Source: M3007 sp044230315
GTDB taxonomy: Bacteria; Bacteroidota; Bacteroidia; Chitinophagales; Saprospiraceae
Direction: 5' to 3'
Assembly (NCBI GenBank): GCA_044230315.1
Contig: JBGARJ010000030.1
Location: forward strand, 1 to 64,000
DNA length: 64,000 nt
In this document: positions 16,767-25,745 of the stretch, in pieces
Position numbering within the stretch: position 1 is the stretch's first letter
Layout: each line of letters starts with the position of its first letter
Program-made: the position numbers and the translations under genes
The notes under the pieces: model-generated
What the model was told of the DNA's origin: nothing
Seen by the model: only the letters and a program-made list of their open reading frames with translations
The model's database searches: none

Positions 16767-17283
16767 CAGCATTTTTTTTTCCAATTTCTGGCGTTTTATA
16801 GGGCTGATTGTGGTGCAAGTGGTCATCCTGTCCAAGGTATCGCTGGCAGCAAACGGCTATTGCAATATTCTGATCTATCCGTTGTTTATCCTGTTCCTGC
16901 CGACGCAACTGGCCACCCCTGCAGCTGTCATGCTCGGCTTTGCCATCGGCCTGATGGTGGATTTCCTGACCGGCACCATCGGCGTCAATGCGAGCGCCGG
17001 CGCCATGTCGGGATACGCCCGGGCGATCATCCTGCACCGGTTTGCGCCCAAGGGCGGTTTTAGCGGGAAAGAACTCATCCCGGCGCCGGAATATTTCGGC
17101 TGGCGCTGGTTTTTGGGCGTGGCCGCCCTCTTTTTTGCCGTTCATATTTTTTGGTATTTTTCCATGGCCTATTTTACTCCAGTATATTTGTTGGCAAAAA
17201 TTGTCCCGCAAACCCTGCTGGGCTGGACCCTGACGATGATACTGGTGGTGCTTTATACGCGTCTGTTTCATCCCAAAATTTGA
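16759..17283 (+). CDS. mreD: Rod-shape-determining protein MreD
   Basis: The 174-residue product is an integral membrane protein with about five hydrophobic helices, as expected for MreD, which joins MreB and MreC to the elongation machinery in the inner membrane. Recognisable stretches are FWRFIGLIVVQVVILSKV near the start and the Gly-rich LGFAIGLMVDFLTGTIGVNA segment. It overlaps the end of mreC by 8 bp, and the PBP2 gene starts 2 bp after its stop, so all three are one translation unit. Assignment rests on position as much as on sequence, since MreD is poorly conserved. Confidence 0.9.
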   Translation: MNSSIFFSNFWRFIGLIVVQVVILSKVSLAANGYCNILIYPLFILFLPTQLATPAAVMLGFAIGLMVDFLTGTIGVNASAGAMSGYARAIILHRFAPKGGFSGKELIPAPEYFGWRWFLGVAALFFAVHIFWYFSMAYFTPVYLLAKIVPQTLLGWTLTMILVVLYTRLFHPKI

Positions 17284-17285
17284 AT

Positions 17286-19274
17286 ATGGCCGATCTTTTT
17301 CGCGAACGACAACGCACGGTTCAAATCGTGATCCTGGCATGTGCCCTGGCGCTGGTCGCCAAAGCCGCGCAGCTGCAATTGTTCGACGATTCGTTCCGCC
17401 GCCGTGCAGACGCTACCACGATTGAAAAACTGACGGCATACCCGCCCCGGGGCCTGGTGTTCGACCGGGAAGGCGAACTGATCGTCAACAACAACGCGAT
17501 GTACGATCTGATGGTCACCTACAATCAGATCGAACCCGGCATGGACACCCTCAAATTATGCCACCTCCTCGGCATCGATACCGTCCAATTCAAGGAATTT
17601 TTGAAAAAGGATTGGCGCAGCGGGAAATTCTCGCGCTCGGTGCCGTTCGTTTTTATGAAAAAACTCTCCACCGAAACCTATGCGCGCCTGCAGGAATGCC
17701 TGTACCAGTTCCCCGGTTTTTTCGTGCAGGTGCGGAACATCCGCGGGTATCCGTACAGCGTGGGCGCCCATGTGCTGGGGTATATCAACGAAGTGGACCC
17801 CCGCGACATCGAGCAGGGGAACGGCGTGTATGCCTCCGGCGACTACATTGGCGCGGGCGGCCTGGAATCGCAGTATGAAGACCGGGTCCGCGGCACAAAA
17901 GGCTGCACTTTTTTGCTCAAAGACAACCTGGGCCGGATTGTAGGCAGTTATGAAGACGGCCACCTGGATTCCATACCTGTCGGCGGCGATGATCTGGTAT
18001 CCTCGATCGACATCGACCTGCAGGCCTACGGTGAAAAACTGATGCAAAACAAGACCGGCAGCATCGTGGCGATCGAACCGTCCACCGGCGAGATCCTCGC
18101 CATGGTGAGCGCGCCCACCTACGATCCCAACGACCTGACCATGACGCAGGACCGCGGGCCGGTGTTCAGCCGCCTGCTGACCGATCCGCTCAAGCCGTTC
18201 TTCGACCGCACTGTAATGGCCAAATACCCGCCGGGCTCCATTTTTAAGACGGTAGTGACGCTGGTCGGCCTGCAAGGCGGAACGCTCAATCCCAACCGCG
18301 GTCAAGGTTGCAGCGGCGGCTATTTCTACGCCGGCCGGTTGTACAAATGCCACCACCACGGCCATGTGGGCAACGTGATAGACGCCCTGGCCTATTCGTG
18401 CAATACATATTATTTCACCGAGTTCCGCAATGCGGTGGATCGCTTCGGCTTCTCCAACCCGCAAGCCGGTCTGGATACACTGGTCAAATATTGTCACGAG
18501 TTCGGCCTTGGCGAACAACTCGGCGTGGACTACCCCAATGAAAACTCCGGCAATATCCCGGACTCGCGCTATTACAACCGCATCTATCCGGCCCGGCTCG
18601 GGGGATGGCGTTCGCCGACCATCATGTCGCTTGGGATCGGGCAGGGCGAATTGCAGCTCACGACCCTTCAAATGGCCAACCTCGCCGCCTGCATCGCCAA
18701 CCGCGGCTACTGGTTCCCGCCGCACCTGGCCAAGCGCTTCAAAACCGGCGGTCCCATACCGGGGCTGTACCGCGATTCGGTGCGGGTGCATATTGACCAG
18801 CGGTATTTTGATATGGTAGTGGAAGGCATGAACCAATGCGTAAAGCGCGGCACTGCCCATGCCTGCGCTATCCCCGACATCGAGGTGTGCGGCAAAACCG
18901 GTACCAGCCAAAACCCGCACGGCGACGACCACTCGGTGTTTTTTGCCTTTGCGCCGAAGGATCACCCCCGGATCGCGATTGCTGTTTATGTCGAAAATGC
19001 TGGTTGGGGCGCCTCCTATGCCGCACCGATCGCCAGTCTGATGATCGAAAAATACCTGACCGACAGCATTGTCGCCGACCGGCTGCCGATAGAGGAACGC
19101 ATGGTCAAGGCGAATCTGATCGATAAATACCTCGACAACATCAAACGCGCCGCGGCCCGGGTGGAAAAAGCGAAGGCTGTACCCGACCAGTTGCCTGCGC
19201 CGAACATCCCTACCGACGAACCGGAAGGGAAATCGCCGGCTGCCACTACGAGTGCCGGACGCAAACGCCGGTAA
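17286..19274 (+). CDS. mrdA: Penicillin-binding protein 2, elongation transpeptidase
   Basis: PBP2 cross-links peptidoglycan during lateral growth. The 662-residue protein has one N-terminal membrane anchor (about 12-30), the dimerisation/pedestal domain starting YPPRGLVFDREGELIVNNN, and a transpeptidase domain with all three active-site motifs: SIFK (S318-K321), SCN (371-373) and KTGT (537-540). The last 60 residues are a Lys/Pro/Ala-rich tail. The start at 17286 lies 2 bp after mreD; an upstream in-frame codon inside mreD is less likely. In many related genomes rodA follows directly; here a transporter gene with its own promoter element follows instead. Confidence 0.95.
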   Translation: MADLFRERQRTVQIVILACALALVAKAAQLQLFDDSFRRRADATTIEKLTAYPPRGLVFDREGELIVNNNAMYDLMVTYNQIEPGMDTLKLCHLLGIDTVQFKEFLKKDWRSGKFSRSVPFVFMKKLSTETYARLQECLYQFPGFFVQVRNIRGYPYSVGAHVLGYINEVDPRDIEQGNGVYASGDYIGAGGLESQYEDRVRGTKGCTFLLKDNLGRIVGSYEDGHLDSIPVGGDDLVSSIDIDLQAYGEKLMQNKTGSIVAIEPSTGEILAMVSAPTYDPNDLTMTQDRGPVFSRLLTDPLKPFFDRTVMAKYPPGSIFKTVVTLVGLQGGTLNPNRGQGCSGGYFYAGRLYKCHHHGHVGNVIDALAYSCNTYYFTEFRNAVDRFGFSNPQAGLDTLVKYCHEFGLGEQLGVDYPNENSGNIPDSRYYNRIYPARLGGWRSPTIMSLGIGQGELQLTTLQMANLAACIANRGYWFPPHLAKRFKTGGPIPGLYRDSVRVHIDQRYFDMVVEGMNQCVKRGTAHACAIPDIEVCGKTGTSQNPHGDDHSVFFAFAPKDHPRIAIAVYVENAGWGASYAAPIASLMIEKYLTDSIVADRLPIEERMVKANLIDKYLDNIKRAAARVEKAKAVPDQLPAPNIPTDEPEGKSPAATTSAGRKRR

Positions 19275-19293
19275 GTACTGCCGAAAACATGGC

Positions 19294-19301
19294 TACATTT
19301 G
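19294..19301 (+). promoter_or_regulatory. -7 promoter element (TACATTTG)
   Basis: TACATTTG fits TAnnTTTG and lies 24 bp before the transporter ATG at 19326. It marks the transporter as a separate transcription unit after the mre block. Confidence 0.45.
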
Positions 19302-19325
19302 CCAAACGTTCAGCTTCACGATGCC

Positions 19326-20717
19326 ATGGCAAAACGAAAGCCTTACAATCCGAACCACCCTCCGGCCCAACCCCTGGTAACCATTCGCCCGCCTTTGCGC
19401 GTGCTGCTTTTGTATGCCGCTGGGCAAACAGGCTGGTCGTTGGCCAGTTACAGCGTGGCAAATCTCCTGATCTATTTTTATATGCCGCCGGAAACGGGGC
19501 GGCTGGTTTTTCCCACGTTTTTGCACCAGGGCGCAGTGGTGGGTGTGTTTACCCTGATCGGTATCCTGAGTGCAGCGGGCCGCTTTTTCGACGCCGTGAT
19601 CGACCCCGTGGTGGCCAACTGGAGCGACCGCTCCACGGCTCATCTGGGCAAACGGCGCTGGTTTATGCTGTATGGCGCGCTGCCCTTTGTGCTCAGCAGT
19701 TTTCTGGTGTTTTATCCGGTGGCTGCAGGTGAAAGTGCGGGCAATTTCATGTGGCTCGCCCTGTGTATCGGGGTGTATTACTTCTTTTTTACGTTTTATG
19801 TGATCCCGTACACCGCGTTGATCGCCGAACTGGGCCATACGCGGGAGGACCGCATGCTGATCAGCACCCTGTTGTCGGTAGCCTGGGCGCTGGGGTTTGT
19901 GGCCGGCAACAGTATCTATGCCTTGCAGAGTTATTTTGAGGAGCAGGGCAGGGGGCCGGTCGAAGCTTTTCAAACGAGCCTGTTGTTGCTGAACGGGATA
20001 GCGCTGGTTTTCCTGTTGTTGCCGGCGCTGCTGCTCAACGAGAAACGCTACGCGCGCCAGATGCCCTCCGAGCATGGTTTGCGAAAAGCGCTGGCGGCGG
20101 TGTTGGGCAACCGCAATTTCCGGCAGTTTCTGCTCTCCGACCTGTTGTACTGGCTGGCGCTCAATTTTATCCAGCTCGGGATCGGTTTTTACACCACGTT
20201 GTTGCTCCAGCTGGATAAGCGTTACGCCTTTGTGTTTTCGCTGGTGAGTTTTGCGGTGAGTTTCGGGTTTTACGCGCCGGTCAATTTTCTGGCGCGGCGG
20301 TTGGGCAAAAAACGGCTGGTGCTGGCGGCGTTTTGGGTGTTTGCGTTGTTGTTTGCCGCGGTGGCAATACTCCGGGCGGTACCCTTGCCGCGGGTGTGGT
20401 TGTTGTATGGCCTCGGGGTGGCGGCGGCCTTTCCCCTGGCGGTATTCGGGATCATTCCGAATGCGCTCATCGGCGATGCGGTGGAGCAGGAAGAAAAAGA
20501 AACGGGGCGCCAACTGGCCGGGATGTTTTTCGGGGTGCGCGCCTTTGTCATGAAAGTAGGCATCTCGTTGGCCAATCTCGTCTTCCCATCCTTGTTATTG
20601 TTGGGCAAAAGCATGGAAAACCCGGCAGGCGTCACCGCTACTGCTGTTGCCGCGGTGGTATTTTGCCTGGCCGGCTGGCAGGTTTTCCGGAAATTTGAGG
20701 AAGTAAAGGCGGGATAG
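19326..20717 (+). CDS. MFS transporter of the GPH (MelB-like) sugar:cation symporter family
   Basis: The 463-residue protein has twelve hydrophobic segments. Between helices 2 and 3 it carries the GPH family signature FFDAVIDPVVANWSDRST, whose aspartates in MelB bind the coupling cation. The first residues are basic (MAKRKPYNPNHPPAQP), fitting a cytoplasmic N-terminus. Such carriers import glycosides or related solutes with Na+ or H+ in the inner membrane. The substrate cannot be inferred; no sugar catabolic gene is adjacent. The start at 19326 follows from the promoter element at 19294 and the need for a short basic N-terminus. Confidence 0.88.
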   Translation: MAKRKPYNPNHPPAQPLVTIRPPLRVLLLYAAGQTGWSLASYSVANLLIYFYMPPETGRLVFPTFLHQGAVVGVFTLIGILSAAGRFFDAVIDPVVANWSDRSTAHLGKRRWFMLYGALPFVLSSFLVFYPVAAGESAGNFMWLALCIGVYYFFFTFYVIPYTALIAELGHTREDRMLISTLLSVAWALGFVAGNSIYALQSYFEEQGRGPVEAFQTSLLLLNGIALVFLLLPALLLNEKRYARQMPSEHGLRKALAAVLGNRNFRQFLLSDLLYWLALNFIQLGIGFYTTLLLQLDKRYAFVFSLVSFAVSFGFYAPVNFLARRLGKKRLVLAAFWVFALLFAAVAILRAVPLPRVWLLYGLGVAAAFPLAVFGIIPNALIGDAVEQEEKETGRQLAGMFFGVRAFVMKVGISLANLVFPSLLLLGKSMENPAGVTATAVAAVVFCLAGWQVFRKFEEVKAG

Positions 20718-20760
20718 GCGGCAGCGGCGCCATGCCCGGGCATATTTTCTTACGCCGCGT

Positions 20761-21156
20761 TCACTGCACCGCTTCCACCTTGTACACCAGGTAGTCGGTG
20801 TCGCCCTGCCAGGGGAAAGCATCCACCTTCTGCCGGTAAAAACACTTGACCATTTTTCCTTCGAATTGCTGGAGTTGTTCGTAAACCTGCCCGTTTTTGG
20901 CGGAGAAATCCCAGGTGCTTTGTTGCGAGATCATCATGCTACCCGCGAGGTGCAACTGGCCCTCATAGGTTTTGAACAAAATTCCTTTTTTGGAAATTTT
21001 GAACAGCGTACCCGTGCGCGAGCCTTCGCTGATGGTATAGGACCGGTAAAAATAATACCCGGCGGAAAAGGCAAGAAAGCCGGCGAGCAGCACCCAAAGA
21101 CCCCGGCGGAGCCATTTGCGGGCGCTTTGTTTTGCTTGTTCCAAATTGACAGCCAT
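20761..21156 (-). CDS. Small membrane-anchored protein of unknown function
   Basis: The 131-residue protein has a basic N-terminus, one transmembrane helix (about 18-38) and an extracytoplasmic domain with the segment SEGSRTGTLFKISKKGILFK then TYEGQLHLAG. This pattern occurs in a widespread Bacteroidota family that databases sometimes mislabel as 6-phosphogluconate dehydrogenase; no such enzyme motif is present. Function is unknown. It is convergent with the transporter gene (stop codons 43 bp apart). The start at 21156 (MAVNLEQAKQ) gives a compact membrane anchor. Confidence 0.75.
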   Translation of the reverse strand: MAVNLEQAKQSARKWLRRGLWVLLAGFLAFSAGYYFYRSYTISEGSRTGTLFKISKKGILFKTYEGQLHLAGSMMISQQSTWDFSAKNGQVYEQLQQFEGKMVKCFYRQKVDAFPWQGDTDYLVYKVEAVQ

Positions 21157-21350
21157 AATGTGAATGAAACTGAGTCGGAAATAATGAAAGGGATCGAATG
21201 GCATCGCTGGTTGGCTTTGCCAGTACAAAGGTAGGTTGCAAACAAAGGCCACGCGGTGGCAATTTCGCCCAGCGCGGAAATTTCAGCCGGTTTCTTATTC
21301 AATAGTTCGGTAAGTTTATTGCAAACCCTTGAAAATGAAGCCTGGTGCAT

Positions 21351-21427
21351 GTTGTTGGCGAGGATGCCAACAACGGCGTTAAGGCTTGATTTTCAACGAA
21401 ATGCCGCTGTTGACGTCCTCGCCAACA
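21351..21427. repeat. Nested inverted repeats
   Basis: GTTGTTGGC (21351-21359) and GCCAACAAC (21366-21374) form a perfect 9-bp hairpin with a 6-nt loop. The overlapping TGTTGGCGAGGA (21353-21364) also pairs exactly with TCCTCGCCAACA (21416-21427). Two mutually exclusive folds are therefore possible. The element lies just after the stop of the NlpC/P60 gene and upstream of the small membrane protein gene, both on the minus strand. Confidence 0.6.
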
Positions 21428-21448
21428 GCAAAATGTACCGGACTATTG

Positions 21449-22300
21449 TTAGTCGAACAAGGCGGTTTGACTGAACAACTCGTCTTCCATCGCCAGGTTG
21501 GATGAAGCGGCTTTCCCGTTCGGTTCGTCCGGGAGCAGGCGTTTTACGATCCGCAGTTGGTGGGTGTACCGGCTTTGTTCCTGGTTGAAAATGCCGAAAT
21601 GGTCCATCTTGTCAATCCGCACTTTCCCGGAGGCATGAATGAGGTAACAATCGGGCAGGATAATGCCCACATGACCGATGTCGCCTTTGCCGTTGTCAAA
21701 AAAGGCAAGGTCGCCCAATTGGCATTGCTCCATGAAATCCACGGGCCGGCCTTGGGTGACTTGTTGGGTGGCATCGCGCAGGAGACGGATGCCGGCGATT
21801 TTGAACACCATTTGCACCAACCCGGAGGCATCGATCCCAAACGGCGAACGGCCGCCCCAGAGGTAGGGTGCGTGCAGGTACCGGCGGGCGATTTTGACGA
21901 TCCATTCGCCGGTTTGCGGAGCTTGCCCGGGCGTTACCACAGGGCCCGAAAATTGAAACGATTGGTCACCCAGCTGGCAACGGAGTCCGTCGTAGCGCGG
22001 CAGCGCGGCACCCAGAGTGAGCGGGATAAAATGATCGGCCGCCATGAGGCCTTCCACCAGCGACAGGTTGACCGGGGAATGTTCGCGGTAGTCGTCAAAT
22101 TCACTGGGTGTCAGCCGCTTGACTTGTTTGGCATCCACCCATCCGGAAAAGCCGTCCCAGGCGCAAATCACATGTCGCCAGTTGTCCTTTGATTCGAGGA
22201 TCTCGACGGTTTCGCCAAAGAGTAATTGGGACACCATTTCGCTCTTGTCGGATGGATGGGCACGCAACGGTGCGAGGCTGACTTGACAGGCGGCGTACAT
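21449..22300 (-). CDS. NlpC/P60 family protein with SH3-like domains, catalytic Cys replaced by Ala
   Basis: The 283-residue protein has an N-terminal bacterial SH3-like region (residues 8-65, with the GETVEILESKDNW strand pair), a second beta-rich stretch, then an NlpC/P60 papain-like domain: YLHAPYLWGGRSPFGID, GDLAFFDNGKGDIGHVGI and a final catalytic-type His. In active enzymes the segment is DCSG; here it is DASG, with Ala158 (codon GCC) where the nucleophile Cys should be. The general base His210 and third residue His222 remain. It should bind, but not cleave, peptidoglycan peptides by the usual mechanism. No signal peptide is visible. The M42 gene lies 11 bp upstream on the same strand. 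Confidence 0.88.
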   Translation of the reverse strand: MYAACQVSLAPLRAHPSDKSEMVSQLLFGETVEILESKDNWRHVICAWDGFSGWVDAKQVKRLTPSEFDDYREHSPVNLSLVEGLMAADHFIPLTLGAALPRYDGLRCQLGDQSFQFSGPVVTPGQAPQTGEWIVKIARRYLHAPYLWGGRSPFGIDASGLVQMVFKIAGIRLLRDATQQVTQGRPVDFMEQCQLGDLAFFDNGKGDIGHVGIILPDCYLIHASGKVRIDKMDHFGIFNQEQSRYTHQLRIVKRLLPDEPNGKAASSNLAMEDELFSQTALFD

Positions 22301-22311
22301 AGGCGAAAGGC

Positions 22312-23403
22312 TTATAATTTGCTGAAATATCGGAAATCCTGACCACTTTCCACCTTCAGCAGTAATTCATAGATCAGGCTGATGAGATTGTTTACGTCGT
22401 CTTTGTGGGCCATCTCCACCGTGGTATGCATGTATCGCAACGGGAGAGAGATCAGAGCCGACGGCACCCCGCCCCCCGAATAAGCGAAGGCGTCGGTGTC
22501 GGTACCGGTATAGCGCGAGGCGGCTTCCCGTTGGAAGGGGATATTTTTTTCTTCGGCGGTGCTGATGATCAGGTCGAGCAGTTTGTTGTGCACGGCGGGC
22601 GCATAGGTGACCGACGGGCCGCCGCCGGCGCGCACATCGCCGTGTTTTTTCATATTGATCATCGGGGTGTGCGTATCGTGGGTCACGTCGGTGACGATCG
22701 CCAGGTTGGGCCGGATCGAGTCGGCGATCATCTCGGCGCCGCGGAGCCCCACTTCCTCCTGCACGGAATTGACCACGTACAGGGTGTAGGGCAGTTGGAT
22801 GTTGTTTTGCTTGATCAAACGCGCCACTTCGGCGATGCAGAATCCGCCGATCCGGTTGTCGAGTGCGCGGCCGCAATAATAACGGTCGTTGAGGATATTG
22901 AACTCGTCCTGAAAGGTGACCACGCAGCCCACGTGGATTCCCATTTTTTGCACTTCCTCGCGGTCTTTGGCGCCCACGTCGATGGTGATGTTGTCGAGCG
23001 CCGGCGACAGGTTGGCGTCTTTGTCGGTCCGGGTGTGGATAGCCGGCCATCCGAACACGCCATCCACCTTGCCGCCTTTGCGCAAATGGACATAAACGCG
23101 CATCGATGGGGCGATAAGGTGGTCGCTTCCGCCGTTGCGGATCACATGAATAAAGCCGTCTTCGGTGATATAATTGACAAACCAGGAAATCTCGTCGGCA
23201 TGGCCTTCGATCACCACTTTGTAGTCTTGTCCGGGATTGATGATGCCGTAGGCTGTGCCATACGTGTCCAGTCTCCAGTCATCGATAAAGGGTTCGATAT
23301 ATTTCAGCCACAGCATTTGACCCGACGACTCGAAACCGGTCGGGCTGGCGTTGTTCAAATAACGACGGAGGAATTTTTCCGATTCGGGTGTAATTACATG
23401 CAT
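22312..23403 (-). CDS. M42 family metallo-aminopeptidase (glutamyl/leucyl type)
   Basis: The 363-residue enzyme belongs to the tetrahedral aminopeptidases that trim short peptides in the cytoplasm with two metal ions. The metal and catalytic residues are visible: VIEGHADEISW (H68), the bridging Asp in RALDNR (D182), the general base pair in SVQEEVGLRG (E216, E217), TDVTHDTH (D239) and the final His in TVEMAHKDDV. Length is normal. It lies between pyrE (30 bp upstream) and the NlpC-like gene (11 bp downstream), all on the minus strand, probably one operon, although the three products have no obvious shared pathway. Confidence 0.93.
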   Translation of the reverse strand: MHVITPESEKFLRRYLNNASPTGFESSGQMLWLKYIEPFIDDWRLDTYGTAYGIINPGQDYKVVIEGHADEISWFVNYITEDGFIHVIRNGGSDHLIAPSMRVYVHLRKGGKVDGVFGWPAIHTRTDKDANLSPALDNITIDVGAKDREEVQKMGIHVGCVVTFQDEFNILNDRYYCGRALDNRIGGFCIAEVARLIKQNNIQLPYTLYVVNSVQEEVGLRGAEMIADSIRPNLAIVTDVTHDTHTPMINMKKHGDVRAGGGPSVTYAPAVHNKLLDLIISTAEEKNIPFQREAASRYTGTDTDAFAYSGGGVPSALISLPLRYMHTTVEMAHKDDVNNLISLIYELLLKVESGQDFRYFSKL

Positions 23404-23433
23404 CCGATTAAATGTTGAGGGTTTAAGGTCTTG

Positions 23434-24069
23434 TCAGGCATACAACGCGCCCCATCCTTCGGGGTTTTCGCGCCAACGCCGGAGGATTTCGAGGTCTTCG
23501 AGTTTGATATAGCCGGAAGTGATGGCTTCCTGTACCAGCGTTTCATAGTTGGTCAGCGTTTTAAATTCCACGTTTTTAGCGGTGAATGCCGCTTGTGCTT
23601 TGGCAAAACTATACTGGAATATAGCCAGCACGCCAACCACTTCACAGGCTGCGTCGCGCAGGGCGTCCACCACGGTAAGGCAGCTGCTGCCGGTGCTGAT
23701 CAGGTCTTCCACCACCAGGGTGCGTTGGCCGGGTTGTATTTCGCCCTCGATGAGGTTGCGCCGCCCGTGGTCTTTGGCGCTGCTGCGCACATATACGAAG
23801 GGCAAATCGAGCGCGTCGGCCAGCAGTGCGCCGTAGGCGATGCCGGCGGTGGCTACCCCGGCCACCACATCGAAGGGGCCGAAGCTGGGCGCCAGTTCGG
23901 CCAGACCCGTGATAATTGTATGCCGGACGGCGGGATGGGACAGCGCCACCCGGTTGTCGCAGTAGATGGGCGATAGAATGCCGGAAGCCCATGTAAATGG
24001 GTCGCGCGGGCTCAGTTTAACCGCCTTGATCTCCAAGAGGCGGCGGGCAACTTCGGCAGCTTGGTGCAT
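23434..24069 (-). CDS. pyrE: Orotate phosphoribosyltransferase
   Basis: PyrE joins orotate and PRPP to make orotidine-5'-phosphate in pyrimidine synthesis. The 211-residue protein shows the family's N-terminal substrate segment LSPRDPFTWASGILSPIYCD, the flexible-loop region YVRSSAKDHGRRNLIEGEI and the PRPP-binding motif TLVVEDLISTGSS. Length matches the family. It is the first gene of a probable minus-strand operon with the M42 peptidase and NlpC-like genes, and is divergent from the NUDIX gene. No other pyrimidine genes lie nearby. Confidence 0.95.
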   Translation of the reverse strand: MHQAAEVARRLLEIKAVKLSPRDPFTWASGILSPIYCDNRVALSHPAVRHTIITGLAELAPSFGPFDVVAGVATAGIAYGALLADALDLPFVYVRSSAKDHGRRNLIEGEIQPGQRTLVVEDLISTGSSCLTVVDALRDAACEVVGVLAIFQYSFAKAQAAFTAKNVEFKTLTNYETLVQEAITSGYIKLEDLEILRRWRENPEGWGALYA

Positions 24070-24194
24070 TTGATGCGGCGTTTGAGACGTTAGGGCTGTG
24101 CGGAATGAGGGGATGTTATTGTACTGGAATTTTTAGGCAGAATGCTTGGCCGGATTAGGGGAACCTCGTTCTTTTGACCGGCAAATTAAGGATT

Positions 24195-24836
24195 ATGTCG
24201 TTGGAGCAAATGTACAAAGTCTATGTAAACGGCGTTCCGGTTTTTCTGGGAACCCCCGAAAGTGTGGGCAATTTGGGGCTTTTACCCGCTAAAGACGTGT
24301 TTACCGCGCCTTACCTCGGTAAAAAAAAGCAGATCAGGCAATACCTCGATCTGCTGGATAAAAATAAAACCGTGCGCAAAGTAGCCCTGTATGCCGACAA
24401 TGCCGCCGTTTTATGGGCTGATTTCTGCGCCTGCTTCAAAATGCTGGAAGCCGCCGGTGGTTTTGTCACCGATCCGGACGGACGTTTGCTGGTTTTTTTT
24501 CGCCGCGGCTTCTGGGATATGCCTAAAGGTAAAATTGACCCCGGCGAGACACCCGAACAAGCCGCTCTGCGCGAAGTGGAGGAGGAGACCGGCTTGAAAA
24601 CCCTGACCCTCGGCCCGTTCCTCACCCACACCTGGCATACCTACTCCTTGAGCGGCGAACGCATTCTCAAGCGCACCTGGTGGTACCGCATGCACAGCGC
24701 CGATACGCGGGTTACACCCCAAACGGAGGAAGATATTGAAGAAATCCGCTGGGTTGACCCTGAAACTTGGCTGGCTTCCGGGCCGGTCGTGTACGACAGT
24801 ATCAGGGATGTTATTCGACTGGGTATTCAAGCCTAG
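24195..24836 (+). CDS. NUDIX hydrolase with N-terminal extension
   Basis: The 213-residue protein contains an intact Nudix box at 112-134 (GKIDPGETPEQAALREVEEE then TGL) with its REVEEE metal-binding core. Nudix enzymes hydrolyse nucleoside diphosphates linked to another moiety. About 80 residues precede the domain (MSLEQMYKVYVNGVPVFLGT onward), a layout seen in Bacteroidota Nudix proteins but without known function. I take the ATG at 24195; a TTG seven codons upstream is less likely. The gene is divergent from pyrE. Confidence 0.9.
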   Translation: MSLEQMYKVYVNGVPVFLGTPESVGNLGLLPAKDVFTAPYLGKKKQIRQYLDLLDKNKTVRKVALYADNAAVLWADFCACFKMLEAAGGFVTDPDGRLLVFFRRGFWDMPKGKIDPGETPEQAALREVEEETGLKTLTLGPFLTHTWHTYSLSGERILKRTWWYRMHSADTRVTPQTEEDIEEIRWVDPETWLASGPVVYDSIRDVIRLGIQA

Positions 24837-25004
24837 GCTCGATGTTAACCGCTTGTAATTGCTAAAAAACGTGCGTTAAAAAAAGGATCACCAGGCTGTA
24901 TCAAGCGGCCGGTTTTAATTTATGCCCCCATTGACCTGCCGTGATATTGAAGAATGCACACTCCGGATGATTAACTAGCGCTTATTGTGTTTCAAAAAAG
25001 AATA

Positions 25005-25685
25005 ATGTCGAACCAAGCGCCGATCCATACTATGAACAAAGACCTTGTCGCCTACTATGCCAGCCGCGCCGCCGAATATGAACACCTGTACAGCCGGCCG
25101 GACCGCCAATCCGATCTCGCCCGCATGGGCGCCCTGCTGCAGGACGTATTTTGGAAAAAAAACGCACTCGAAGTTGCCTGCGGCACCGGCTACTGGACGC
25201 AGCGCCTGGCCCTGACCGCCGCTTCGGTGCTGGCTACCGACATCAATGAGGCCATGCTCCAGATCGCGCGGGCCAAAGTGTATCCGCCCGGGAGGGTGGA
25301 GTTCCGCTGCGACGATATCTTCCGCAGCGCCGTCGAGCAACAGTTCGACGGCGTGTTCGGCGGATTTATCTGGTCGCATATCCTCCTCGAACAACTCGAC
25401 GATTTCATCACGCGCCTCCGCTTGCGCATTCGCCCCGGTGGCATCCTGGTGTTGGCCGACAACCGGTATGTAGCCGACAGCAGTACGCCTATAGCCGAAA
25501 CCGACCCCGCCGGCAATACCTACCAACTCCGATCGCTGCAGGACGGTTCAGAACACCTTGTGCTGAAGAATTTTCCCACTCCCGCCTTTTTGCTGGACAA
25601 ACTGACCGCGCAGGGGTTTGAGGTCGCCTGGCAGGAACTGGATTATTATTGGATGGCGATCGGCAAACTTTCGACGGCGCCCTGA
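25005..25685 (+). CDS. Class I SAM-dependent methyltransferase
   Basis: The 226-residue protein has the Rossmann-like methyltransferase order: motif I LEVACGTGYW (55-64), the acidic end of strand 2 in VLATDINEAML, motif with FRCDDIF and post-motif region RIRPGGILVLADN. The family binds S-adenosylmethionine; the acceptor cannot be read from the sequence. No signal peptide is seen, so it is cytoplasmic. Two ATGs are possible, 25005 (used here) and 25032 (MNKDLVAYYASRAAEYE), and the second fits the conserved part just as well. Confidence 0.85.
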   Translation: MSNQAPIHTMNKDLVAYYASRAAEYEHLYSRPDRQSDLARMGALLQDVFWKKNALEVACGTGYWTQRLALTAASVLATDINEAMLQIARAKVYPPGRVEFRCDDIFRSAVEQQFDGVFGGFIWSHILLEQLDDFITRLRLRIRPGGILVLADNRYVADSSTPIAETDPAGNTYQLRSLQDGSEHLVLKNFPTPAFLLDKLTAQGFEVAWQELDYYWMAIGKLSTAP

Positions 25686-25745
25686 GCGGACAATCCTTTT
25701 ACGGCCGCAGCGTCGTACCTTCAGCCGCAAAAAAACTACTGTTCC

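Noticed and set aside
17556..18965. 469-codon minus-strand frame over the PBP2 gene
   Set aside because: The plus strand has all three transpeptidase motifs; the opposite frame has none.
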